A stretch of DNA of 64,000 nucleotides. It comes from an uncultured Verrucomicrobiota bacterium (GTDB taxonomy: Bacteria > Verrucomicrobiota > Kiritimatiellia > CAJWTS01). Positions 1 through 8,124 of the stretch are shown one piece after another. Every line of letters begins with the position of its first letter. The first letter of the stretch is position 1. Made by a program: the position numbers and the translations under genes. Below the pieces are notes generated by a model. The model made no database searches. It was not told where the DNA came from and worked only from the letters and a program-made list of their open reading frames with translations. The stretch covers positions 1 through 64,000 of the forward strand of contig CAJWTS010000014.1 of the NCBI GenBank assembly GCA_913047795.1, written 5' to 3'.

Positions 1-179
1 GAAGTTCTCGGCCACGGGGGAGCTGGCCAGAACTTGGGTCTAACAGAATTCACAGCAGGTTATGATTGGTATCAGGATCTCGTTGACGATGTGGCATACT
101 ACTTTGGTTATTCGAGTTCCGGCCATGTGGCCGGGGCGCCAGAGGAGCGTACCTGGCTAGCCAGGGATCCTCCCGGCCC

Positions 180-965
180 TTGTGGGGCAGGCGGCAGGGC
201 AGTGCGAGGCTGCGCAAGCTGCAGGGCTACCTCGGCGCAGTGAGCCAGGTGGATCACGCCGTCGGGCAGATGGTCGATTTCCTCGACGCGAACGGACTCG
301 CCGAGAATACCATCGTCATCTACGTCTCCGACCACGGCGATTACGCCTGCGAACACGACATCATGGAAAAGGCGCCCGGCATATGCAGCGATGCGATCAC
401 GCGCGTGCCGTTCATCTGGCGCTGGCCCGGGCAGTTCGCCGCCGGGCATACGGCCGCCGAAATTGTTGAATCGGTCGACCTGTCCCATACGCTGTGCCGT
501 CTTGCGCAGGTCCCGGTGATGGAAACCAGCGACGGCCAGGATATCTCTCACCTGCTGCACGGCGAAACCGGCGAGGTCCATAAAGTGGGCGTCACTGAAT
601 TTGCCTTCAGCAAGTCGGTTCGCAAGGGGAAATGGCGCTACGTCCATTACCCGCCGGACATGTTTCCCGAAGAACATCCGCAGGGTTTCGGCGAGCTCTA
701 CGACCTCGAGGCCGATCCCTGGGAGATGAGCAACCTCTACGGCAAGAAGGAGCACGCCGATACCGTGCACGAATTGCAGCTCGAGCTGGTGAACTGGCTG
801 ATCACGACCACCCGCCCACGAACGACCCATGGGGCCGATGCGACAGCGGCCGACAATGCGGAGACTCATAGCCAGCGCCGGTGGCGCAACCATTCCATTA
901 TCAACGCCGACAACAAGATCCATCCCGACCTAATCCGGGGCGTGACATGGAAGAACTACATCTGA
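180..965 (+). CDS. Sulfatase, C-terminal part (5' end missing or frameshifted)
   Basis: The C-terminal half of an arylsulfatase-family hydrolase, which removes sulfate esters from sulfated glycans. A metal-binding SDHGD motif is followed by the usual C-terminal elements: a GELYDLEADPWEMSNL segment and the substrate-side strand around KWRYVHYPPD. The catalytic Cys-x-Pro-x-Arg region would lie upstream of the window. Reading this frame leftward meets stops at 63-65 and 84-86, and the peptide before about residue 8 does not look like sulfatase. A second open frame (bases 1-243) overlaps it, so the gene is either truncated by the window with a frameshift near 160-200, or a pseudogene. The TTG at 180 is only a formal start. 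The stop lies 19 bases before the next gene, suggesting a shared transcript. Confidence 0.75.
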   Translation: MWGRRQGSARLRKLQGYLGAVSQVDHAVGQMVDFLDANGLAENTIVIYVSDHGDYACEHDIMEKAPGICSDAITRVPFIWRWPGQFAAGHTAAEIVESVDLSHTLCRLAQVPVMETSDGQDISHLLHGETGEVHKVGVTEFAFSKSVRKGKWRYVHYPPDMFPEEHPQGFGELYDLEADPWEMSNLYGKKEHADTVHELQLELVNWLITTTRPRTTHGADATAADNAETHSQRRWRNHSIINADNKIHPDLIRGVTWKNYI

Positions 966-984
966 TACTTCCATAAGAACCTGC

Positions 985-3156
985 ATGGACAAGCACACAC
1001 CGGCGGTATTTTTTGTTGCAACGGATGGCAACGACGCGTGGTCCGGAACGATAGCCGAGCCAAACGCCAACAAGTCGGATGGCCCCTTCGCCGGCCTGGT
1101 ACGCGCGCGCAACGCCGTGCGCGAGTTGAAGGCAGCACAGGAAGGCCTTCAGGCGCCCGTCACCGTCATGGTGCGGGGCGGCAAGTATTACCTGGAATCC
1201 ACGCTCGACCTTACGAAGGCAGACAGCGGCACGGCCGAAGCCCCGATCACCTATTGCGCCTATCCGGGCGAAACCCCGATTATCAGCGGCGGAAAACCGA
1301 TCACCGGTTGGGAACCGCATGAAGGCAAGATCCTGAAATGCAACGTGCCCGGTACACGCGGGGGCACATGGTCATTCCGTCAGCTGTTCATGGATGGGCA
1401 GCGGCTGGAACGCTCGCGCTACCCGAACCCGGACCCACACGACGACGCCTGGAACGGGAAATGGGCGCAGAGTGAGCCCGATGACGGTGCTCTCGAGGCA
1501 AGCAATCCCTACATTGTATGGAAAGAAGCCGACGCCTTTCCACGCGCGTGGGCCAAGCCGACCCAGGGTGAGTTGTTTCTGATTCCGGAACCGAAGTGGG
1601 GCGACTCCTGCATGATTCGAATCACGTCCGTAGAACCCGACACCGGAATCATCCGACTCGCCCACGGCCCGCGCGATTTTGATGCGAACCCCATCTTTTA
1701 TCCGAACGAGTGCCATCGCCCAGACACCTGCTGCTTCATTGTGGAAAACATCCTGGAAGAGCTTGATCGACCCGGCGAGTGGTGCCTGGACACGGAGGAG
1801 GGCGTTGTCTATCTCTGGCCACCGAATGGCGAACTTGGCACCAGCGAAGTGGTTGCGCCGGTACTTAAGCGCCTGGTCTTCATGCGATGGGCTAAGCATG
1901 TACACCTATCCGGGTTTGTCTTTACCGAAACACGGGGTGGCGAGCCGTCATCGCATTACTCGGACGTGGAGGGTGTCGGGGCCATGCGCCCGCAGATGGA
2001 CTGGGAGTATTGCGGAGAAGCGATCTACCTGAATGCCTGCACCCATTGCCATATCGAAAACAACAAGATCACGGTTATCGGCGGCAACGGCGTTTACCTG
2101 CGCAATCATAACGAGTTGAACGTGATTCGGGGGAACGAGATCAGCCATGCCGGCGCAAACGGCGTGGTCCTGGCCGGCGCGAGACGCGCGATGGCCTACG
2201 GTGTCACGCGCGGCCGTCCGGACAATCCGCATCCCGTTTACAACGAAGTCAGCGACAACGATATTCATCATTGCGGACTGTATGACACCTATGCCGCGGG
2301 CGTATTTCTTGGATTGGGCAACTGGAACCGGATTATCCACAACGACATCCACGACCTGCCGCATCACGCAATCAACCTGGGTGCCAGCCGCTACGGGCGC
2401 CAGTACCTGGAGTACAACCGCATCAGCCGTACCTGCCTGGTCAGTTCCGACCACGGCGCCATCAATTGCTGGCACGAGGTGCCCACGGAAGAGGATCCAC
2501 CCGGTCACGTTATCCGCTACAACTACATTACCGATACCGGGAACGCGACCTCCGGGATTGTCATGGGAATCTACCTGGATAACTGGGCCAGCCAATGCCT
2601 TGTACAGGGGAACGTCATTGTGAACACTTTTCCCGACGGGCGATCCTATTCCATACTGATCAAGGGCAGGAACAACATCATAGAGAACAATATTCTTGTG
2701 AACACCGGCTCGAGCCACGTCTGCATGATGGCCCACTGTTTCTACCCGGAATTCGCCACGGTGATCTCCGGGAATATCATGGTCGACACATCGGGAAAGT
2801 TGGATTCCTTCTTCGACCTGGCAGATTCAGAGCGCCCCTGGCGAGTCGTCACCCAGTGCGACCGCAACGTCTTTTTTCAGACCGGCAAAGACGACCCGGT
2901 GATGGCGAGATTTGTGCCGCTCTCTGCCGATCACGGCGCGATGTACGGTGACTATGCGACTCCCGAGTGGCTACAGATGGACGCGTGGCGCAAGGCCTTT
3001 GGCCGCGACGAGGACGTTTTCGACGCCCACTCGGTGCTGGCCGACCCACTTTTTATGGATGCCGATGCCGGTGACTTTCGGCTCAAGCCCGAGTCCCCCG
3101 CCCTGGCGCTTGGCTTCCAGTCCATACCCTTTGAGCGCATCGGCATACGCCGCTAG
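985..3156 (+). CDS. Right-handed parallel beta-helix protein (polysaccharide-active type)
   Basis: A 723-residue protein. It opens with FFVATDGNDAWSGT, followed by a segment rich in asparagine-containing coils (CHIENNKITVIGGNGVYLRN, residues about 350-600) typical of right-handed parallel beta-helix proteins related to pectate lyases and glycoside hydrolases. The C-terminal FRLKPESPAL is the usual closing rung of this family. No obvious signal peptide is seen at the ATG. It lies 19 bases downstream of a sulfatase, which suggests joint use on a sulfated polysaccharide. The family is clear. Whether it is a hydrolase, a lyase or a binding protein cannot be told from sequence. Confidence 0.8.
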   Translation: MDKHTPAVFFVATDGNDAWSGTIAEPNANKSDGPFAGLVRARNAVRELKAAQEGLQAPVTVMVRGGKYYLESTLDLTKADSGTAEAPITYCAYPGETPIISGGKPITGWEPHEGKILKCNVPGTRGGTWSFRQLFMDGQRLERSRYPNPDPHDDAWNGKWAQSEPDDGALEASNPYIVWKEADAFPRAWAKPTQGELFLIPEPKWGDSCMIRITSVEPDTGIIRLAHGPRDFDANPIFYPNECHRPDTCCFIVENILEELDRPGEWCLDTEEGVVYLWPPNGELGTSEVVAPVLKRLVFMRWAKHVHLSGFVFTETRGGEPSSHYSDVEGVGAMRPQMDWEYCGEAIYLNACTHCHIENNKITVIGGNGVYLRNHNELNVIRGNEISHAGANGVVLAGARRAMAYGVTRGRPDNPHPVYNEVSDNDIHHCGLYDTYAAGVFLGLGNWNRIIHNDIHDLPHHAINLGASRYGRQYLEYNRISRTCLVSSDHGAINCWHEVPTEEDPPGHVIRYNYITDTGNATSGIVMGIYLDNWASQCLVQGNVIVNTFPDGRSYSILIKGRNNIIENNILVNTGSSHVCMMAHCFYPEFATVISGNIMVDTSGKLDSFFDLADSERPWRVVTQCDRNVFFQTGKDDPVMARFVPLSADHGAMYGDYATPEWLQMDAWRKAFGRDEDVFDAHSVLADPLFMDADAGDFRLKPESPALALGFQSIPFERIGIRR

Positions 3157-3323
3157 CGGTGGGTGCTTTTCCTCGCTGCGGGGTCGTTGGCCCTACAGGT
3201 TCCGGGATCGCTCGGTTTTTCGCGGGTCGGGTCGAGAGAACCGCGGTCGTCGACAGCGTTGATCATGACCGTATTGCCTTTCTTTCGAATGACGTAAAAG
3301 CGTTTGTCGCCGCGCTTCACCAT
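3153..3323 (-). CDS. Possible small protein, 56 residues, unknown
   Basis: A short reading frame on the minus strand beginning MVKRGDKRFYVIRKKGN, with G/C-biased third positions and a basic, strand-rich N-terminal half followed by a polar tail. It ends opposite the last codon of the beta-helix gene. The YVIRKKG stretch faintly recalls type-B bL36 ribosomal proteins, but the zinc or basic tail of that family is not present, so I do not assign it. No strong ribosome-binding site is visible. It could be a chance frame. Confidence 0.3.
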   Translation of the reverse strand: MVKRGDKRFYVIRKKGNTVMINAVDDRGSLDPTREKPSDPGTCRANDPAARKSTHR

Positions 3324-3444
3324 TGCGCTTGAGGGCCGCCCCCTTGCCGCGACAAACTACGTTCGCGTCCCTTCCTCTCTGATACTTGACGCCATGCTGT
3401 TCTGATCACATGATCACGACGGTTCCGATCTGCAATTGGACATG

Positions 3445-3522
<78 letters not shown>

Positions 3523-3641
3523 CCCTTTGTATACGAAGTGCCGCTCCTCCTCGACGCGAACGCGCGCGCGCTGCTCCAACGGCCTGCGCTCACCCTGGAC
3601 GCGACATAGAACATGCCCTTGGCCGTAGACCGCCCGGCGGC

Positions 3642-3670
3642 TTGACACCCCTTCCGGCACGTCGCAAGAT
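3642..3670 (+). promoter_or_regulatory. Candidate sigma-70 promoter for the GtrII-like gene
   Basis: A perfect -35 hexamer TTGACA lies at 3642-3647. After a 17-base spacer, CAAGAT at 3665-3670 occupies the -10 position (3 of 6 matches to TATAAT). It sits 66 bases before the start codon at 3736, in the otherwise featureless spacer after tRNA-Pro. Confidence 0.4.
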
Positions 3671-3735
3671 TCGGCATTCGTGGTTAGGTCCGCTCTGCGG
3701 AAACGAGTAGCCACGAAGAGATCCCGGTTGCACCT

Positions 3736-5793
3736 ATGCTACAGGACGAGAAACAGCCTGCCGAAGAGTCGCGCGGTCACGTTTCACCGGACGGTCCAAA
3801 CGCCGGGACGCTGGGTGAACGCCTGGTGAGCGCGTGGCAGCGCATCCCCACTCGTTTCAAGAAGGCCTTCACCCTTACGCTCGGCGTGAACCTCCTCGTG
3901 TTTGCCTATCTCCTGCTACACCATCCCCTCGGCAACCACGACCTTTCCCGTTTGCCCTGGATCGAATACCACAACCAGGTTTCCGTGGGGCGCTGGTTCT
4001 GTTTTTTCATTTACATGCTCGTCGGGCACGCCCAGCTCCCGGTCCTGAACCAGCTCCTTGCCATCGTGTTGCACGTATTGACCGGCATGGCGGTCGCCAT
4101 CTACTGGAAACGGGGGGGCCACGTGTTCCCGCTGACGGTCGCGGCACTGATGGCGTCCCTCATTCCGTTCGTGCTGTCGCACTTCTACTACAGCTACCAA
4201 TCCCTCTGTTTTGGGGCGGCGCAACTACTGGCGATCGGGGGGCTGATTGCGGCGGCCCGTGCGACGCGGGCCGGGGTAAGTCTGGGCGTAGTGCTCATGC
4301 TGTTCGCCCTGGCCTCCTACCAACCCGTCCTGAACGTGGCCGCGGTAGCACTGCTGCTGTATACCTTGCTGATGCTGTCGGATCGCCGGGCGCGGGACCA
4401 ACCCCTGGCGCCGGGCCGTTTCATCCGGACGATCTTCGCCCCCGGGGCCATCGCGATCGTCGCCGGCGGCGTCTTGTACCGGATCAGCCTGATCCTCATC
4501 CAGCAGCTCGGATGGGTTGGATGGAACGCCTACCAGCTCCGCGAAGCGTCCTGGAGTCACCTACCCCAGCGCATCGTGCGAAGCCTGGAAGCGGCGCTCA
4601 CCCACCTCGTCCTCCCCCAGCCGTACATGCTCCTGCCCGTCAAGCTGATCCTGCTCGCGCTGCTCGTCATGGCCGCGTGGGTCGTACTCCGCCGGCTCGG
4701 GGGCGCGCGTCCGGGGCGGCGGAGCTACGCGACCGCAGGGCTGCTCCTACTCATCGGCGCAATCTGGGCCACAAAAACGATTTGCCTGATCAGCGAGATC
4801 GGGTTCCACTTTGCCTTCCGCCTCTCGGGCGGACTGACATGCCTGTACATCTTCGCCGTCTTGCTGGCCATGGAATCGTCCGGCGCCCGGCGCCGGAGCA
4901 TCGCGGCCGTGCTCACGACCGGGACCCTCCTCCTGTTCGTGCACCAGGATCTTATTCACCAGAGCTTGAGGGTGCGGAACAACGAGCATGACCTGCACCT
5001 GGCCAATCGTATTCTTACCCGGATCGAGGGGGTCCGCGAGCTGGATCCCGACAAAACCTATAACCTGATCGTGATCGGCGATTTTCCGCATTACGGCATC
5101 GAGCGATATCGCGAACGGGCGGGCTCGTTCCGAAGACCGGCCGACTACATGGACGACCACTCCATGGTACCGCCCTGGAAACCGGAACTGGTTTTCAGCA
5201 TGATCGGCTCGTCCCTCTCCCTGAAAACCCCCTGGAAGGACCAGGATCAGGATCTCCTGCGGCAGCGGGCGTACCTCTACGCCCTGCAGCATGACGCCTG
5301 GCCCGCAAAGCAATCGGTCGGGCTGCTGGAGGACGAAAAGCTGGTCGTGGTCGTCCTGGAGGGGGACGTCGTCGAGCTGGCCAAGGGCTACACCCGACTT
5401 GCGCGGCGACTCCTGCGCATGGACGACCCGGATACCGCCCGGACCGCGACCCTCCACGAAGAGATCAACGAGCAACTGGGTTATCTCTACGCGCGGCAGG
5501 AGCGCCGAGTACGGGGAAAGCTGGACTGGCTGGAACGGAAGCTGACGGCCGCGCGGGATGAATGGCAGGCAACGGCTGCGGCGGGGGCGCGGCCGAGCGC
5601 GGCAGCCGAGCGCCTGTTCCGGGAAAGCGAAGAAGGGCTGCGCCTCGCCCGGCGCATGCTGGAGTCTGCGAATACGAACGAGACCGCGGCCGTCCGGCTC
5701 GAGATGTTGCAGAAATTGAGCAACAACCTTACGGAGTTACAGCGCATCATCTGGAAGGTGCGCAAACACGTTCGCCCCGGGAGCAGGTCATAG
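3736..5793 (+). CDS. GtrII-like glucosyltransferase-domain membrane protein
   Basis: A 685-residue polytopic membrane protein. After a polar N-terminus, residues about 45-390 hold roughly ten hydrophobic segments. Early in this region come the NHDLSRLPW and GRWFCFFIYML elements that resemble the first loop of GtrII-type glucosyltransferases, enzymes that add glucose to surface polysaccharide from a lipid-linked donor. The last 300 residues are soluble and end in a charged, probably coiled-coil helix (about 560-685), which is longer than usual for GtrII. Assignment rests on topology and these short motifs. It lies just downstream of tRNA-Pro in a segment bracketed by a tRNA repeat. Serotype-conversion genes are often carried by integrating elements, which fits this location. 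Confidence 0.6.
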   Translation: MLQDEKQPAEESRGHVSPDGPNAGTLGERLVSAWQRIPTRFKKAFTLTLGVNLLVFAYLLLHHPLGNHDLSRLPWIEYHNQVSVGRWFCFFIYMLVGHAQLPVLNQLLAIVLHVLTGMAVAIYWKRGGHVFPLTVAALMASLIPFVLSHFYYSYQSLCFGAAQLLAIGGLIAAARATRAGVSLGVVLMLFALASYQPVLNVAAVALLLYTLLMLSDRRARDQPLAPGRFIRTIFAPGAIAIVAGGVLYRISLILIQQLGWVGWNAYQLREASWSHLPQRIVRSLEAALTHLVLPQPYMLLPVKLILLALLVMAAWVVLRRLGGARPGRRSYATAGLLLLIGAIWATKTICLISEIGFHFAFRLSGGLTCLYIFAVLLAMESSGARRRSIAAVLTTGTLLLFVHQDLIHQSLRVRNNEHDLHLANRILTRIEGVRELDPDKTYNLIVIGDFPHYGIERYRERAGSFRRPADYMDDHSMVPPWKPELVFSMIGSSLSLKTPWKDQDQDLLRQRAYLYALQHDAWPAKQSVGLLEDEKLVVVVLEGDVVELAKGYTRLARRLLRMDDPDTARTATLHEEINEQLGYLYARQERRVRGKLDWLERKLTAARDEWQATAAAGARPSAAAERLFRESEEGLRLARRMLESANTNETAAVRLEMLQKLSNNLTELQRIIWKVRKHVRPGSRS

Positions 5794-5840
5794 GCGACTG
5801 CCCGCTCACGCAGAATATTGGATGAGGAAATTTACGCACA

Positions 5841-6146
5841 ATGACATCGATTGATTGGTTTATAGACGCTCGCTTCGGATGCTATGGGATACTGGCCAAC
5901 GCCGCAGGCACACACGAGGCGCTGGGAGATGGACAGCCGCGTCGCGTCTTTGGCGGCTGGTGCGGCGTGGTGAACCCCATGGGTGGCGTCGTGGCAGTCA
6001 CGCGGCAAACGGGGAACGACGAGCAGATGATTGTGACAGAAATCGACTTTCAGATGAGTGCAGATGCTCGATCGAGCGGCTATTTCATTCCAAAGTGCAC
6101 GCGCTCCGACATCTATGATTCCCGCCGCAATCGCAGGGACAGGTAG
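5841..6146 (+). pseudogene. Carbon-nitrogen hydrolase (nitrilase family) C-terminal remnant
   Basis: The frame encodes DARFGCYGILANAAG, then GGWCGVVNPMGGVVAV, a TEIDF strand and a closing CTRSDIYD. This order matches the C-terminal third of nitrilase-superfamily amidohydrolases (residue after the catalytic Cys strand, the Gly-Gly-x-x-V-V-x-P-x-G turn, the E-I-D strand and the final R-x-D-L-Y). The catalytic Glu-Lys-Cys part is absent upstream, so this is a decayed fragment rather than a working enzyme. It ends about 40 bases before the stop of the convergent sulfatase. The ATG at 5841 is only the first Met in the open stretch. Confidence 0.55.
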
Positions 6147-6184
6147 CCGATCAGGCAAACGACTCGCACAGCTGCGTGCGTTTC

Positions 6185-7678
6185 CTACACTCTGGCGTCC
6201 GGACGAAGACGCCCGTAATCGTCGCGGAGCTCGTCGCCATATTCCCCCATCCATCGGTAAAGCGCCTGTTGCAACGCCTTTCGTTCGGGCTGATGAGCGG
6301 GCTCCAAAATTAGATTCGTGATCTCCCACGGGTCGTCCCTCAAGTTGTACAACTCGTCGACGCCCGACGCGTAAAAAACATATTTCCAGTCGCCCCGACG
6401 GATCATCCGATGGGTACATATGACAGGTGTCGCACTCGCACCCTCGCTGACGACGACATCGCGCCAGTCGTCGGGCTCTTCGCGCTGCAAGAAGGGCTGC
6501 AGGGAACGGCCGTGCCCAGCCTCGGCCAACTCAAGCGACACGCCTGCGAGATCGAGAATGGTGGAATAGATGTCGCACGTGATGGCAAACGCATCGGTGT
6601 TGTGTTGCGTGCTGTCCGGTCGCCCAGGTTTGACAAAGAGGGGGATTCGGACGGCTTCCTGGTACATGTGGTAGGACTTATTCTCGATCCCGCCATGGCA
6701 TCCCTGGGAGTCGCCATGATCGGCGGAAAAAATGATCGCCGTGTCATCATACAAGCCCGTGTCATTCAAGTAGGCCATCAGCCTTCCGATTTGCGCATCG
6801 ATCGAGGACATGAAGCCGTAGTAATACCGCAGTGAGTTCTCCCAGAACGACCACGGCTGGTCCGGACGCCGGAAGGCATCCTGGTAGGTCGGTTTCAATT
6901 GTCGGTCCTCATCAAAATTCGGCCACGGCGACATCTCCATATCCCGGTAGATGTCCAGGTACTGCGCCGGGGCATAAAAGGGCGAATGCGGCCCCCAGAA
7001 ATGCAGCTGAAAACAGAACGGCTGGTCCCGCAGACGGAATTGTTCAATGTAATGAATGGCCTGCTCGACCAGAAAATACTCGTTGGTGGACTCGATGGGC
7101 GATGTGACCTCGCCCGTTATCGTGTGCCAGGTATCCTCCTTGTTCAGATCGGCGATATCGAAACTCAGTCCATTCTTCTCCAGATAGTCTTTATACAACT
7201 CATACTGGTACCCGCCACCCCCATGGCCGGGAAAATCATCCCCTTCATACCCAACATCAGAAGGCAGTCCACTATAGGCCGGCACCATAGCCGACCTGAG
7301 TTCGTTGAAGTAGAACCCGGACGACGGGCCGCCCAGTCCAAGATGCCATTTACCCGTATACCCAGTCGCATAACCCGCCTCTTGTAAGCGCCGACTCAAC
7401 AGGTACTCACGGTCCGGCAGTTCATGAATCAGACAGCCTCTCTCATAGATGTTGGTTTCGACGCCATGAGCGTGTGGGTAGTACCCCGTCTGCAACGATG
7501 CCCGGGCGGGACTGCATACCGCGCAGACCGTGTAGGCATTTTGAAAGACCGTGCTTTGGCCGGCGATCGCATCGAGATGCGGTGTCTGGCACTGGGTGTT
7601 CTGGTCGTAACAGCTGAGGGTATCCGCCCTCTGCTGATCGGTTAAGATGAACAGGATGTTTGTTTTCGACGAAGGCAT
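6185..7678 (-). CDS. Sulfatase (formylglycine-dependent)
   Basis: A 497-residue arylsulfatase-family enzyme. It starts at the ATG at 7678, directly before the first beta strand NILFILTDQQRADTL, whose Asp14 is a metal ligand. The active-site signature C55-S-P-A-R59 is the cysteine type that needs an anaerobic or FGE sulfatase maturase to make formylglycine. GYTGKWHLG, the metal-binding ADHGD and the C-terminal ELYNLRDDPWEITNL are all present, so the enzyme looks complete. No signal peptide is seen at this start. A 41-residue in-frame extension upstream to 7801 is possible but lacks sulfatase-like sequence. It is the largest intact cargo gene between tRNA-Pro and its repeat. Confidence 0.9.
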   Translation of the reverse strand: MPSSKTNILFILTDQQRADTLSCYDQNTQCQTPHLDAIAGQSTVFQNAYTVCAVCSPARASLQTGYYPHAHGVETNIYERGCLIHELPDREYLLSRRLQEAGYATGYTGKWHLGLGGPSSGFYFNELRSAMVPAYSGLPSDVGYEGDDFPGHGGGGYQYELYKDYLEKNGLSFDIADLNKEDTWHTITGEVTSPIESTNEYFLVEQAIHYIEQFRLRDQPFCFQLHFWGPHSPFYAPAQYLDIYRDMEMSPWPNFDEDRQLKPTYQDAFRRPDQPWSFWENSLRYYYGFMSSIDAQIGRLMAYLNDTGLYDDTAIIFSADHGDSQGCHGGIENKSYHMYQEAVRIPLFVKPGRPDSTQHNTDAFAITCDIYSTILDLAGVSLELAEAGHGRSLQPFLQREEPDDWRDVVVSEGASATPVICTHRMIRRGDWKYVFYASGVDELYNLRDDPWEITNLILEPAHQPERKALQQALYRWMGEYGDELRDDYGRLRPDARV

Positions 7679-7954
7679 GTTTTCAGTGACAACAAGTGAT
7701 AAGACGCTTCTCTTAGGGGCAGCACCTACACATCCCCACTGGAACCGGCCCAACAAGAGCCTCTTCATGTAAAGCTCCAAGGAGGAGCTTACCCAATTCA
7801 AAGAACATACGGAGAGGCAAATTATTCGCTATACCTGAAACGCCAAAATGCGCATGGACAGAAGCACCCCGGTTTCTTAGGGCCTGAGGCCAGACTGGAG
7901 AAACTGACCTCCACAATCGCACCATTTACAGGTGCCAGGAAGTCACACGATGCG

Positions 7955-7988
7955 GCTTTGGGAGCAAGAAATCGTGGGTTCGAATGCC
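7955..7988 (+). repeat. Partial direct repeat of tRNA-Pro (anticodon arm to T arm)
   Basis: Thirty-four bases match tRNA-Pro positions 3476-3509 with two mismatches. They cover the anticodon loop, the 3' half of the anticodon stem, the variable region and the T-arm 5' half with loop. It has the same orientation as the intact gene and lies downstream of its 3' end. The acceptor stem is absent, so it is not a functional tRNA. This is the geometry left by site-specific integration into a tRNA gene, although no integrase is visible. Confidence 0.85.
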
Positions 7989-8124
7989 CGCGTTGCGGCA
8001 CGGAAACGAAGCGGATCGTGCTCCCCGCTACGCTTGCTCACGCAAGCGAGCATAGCGTTGCAGGCGGGTGCGGCCGACATGTCGTGCCCCCGGGGCCGGG
8101 TGCTGTGTCACCTGCGAGCTGAAG

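Noticed and set aside
3523..3735. Minus-strand frame after tRNA-Pro (for example RVQGERRPLEQRARVRVEEE)
   Set aside because: High Arg/Glu content from G+C-rich DNA, no start signal and no family. It is probably a chance frame.
7772..7790. A 7-bp inverted repeat (AAGCTCC / GGAGCTT) upstream of the sulfatase gene
   Set aside because: There is no T-run on either side and it does not lie at a gene end. It is too short to call a regulator or terminator.
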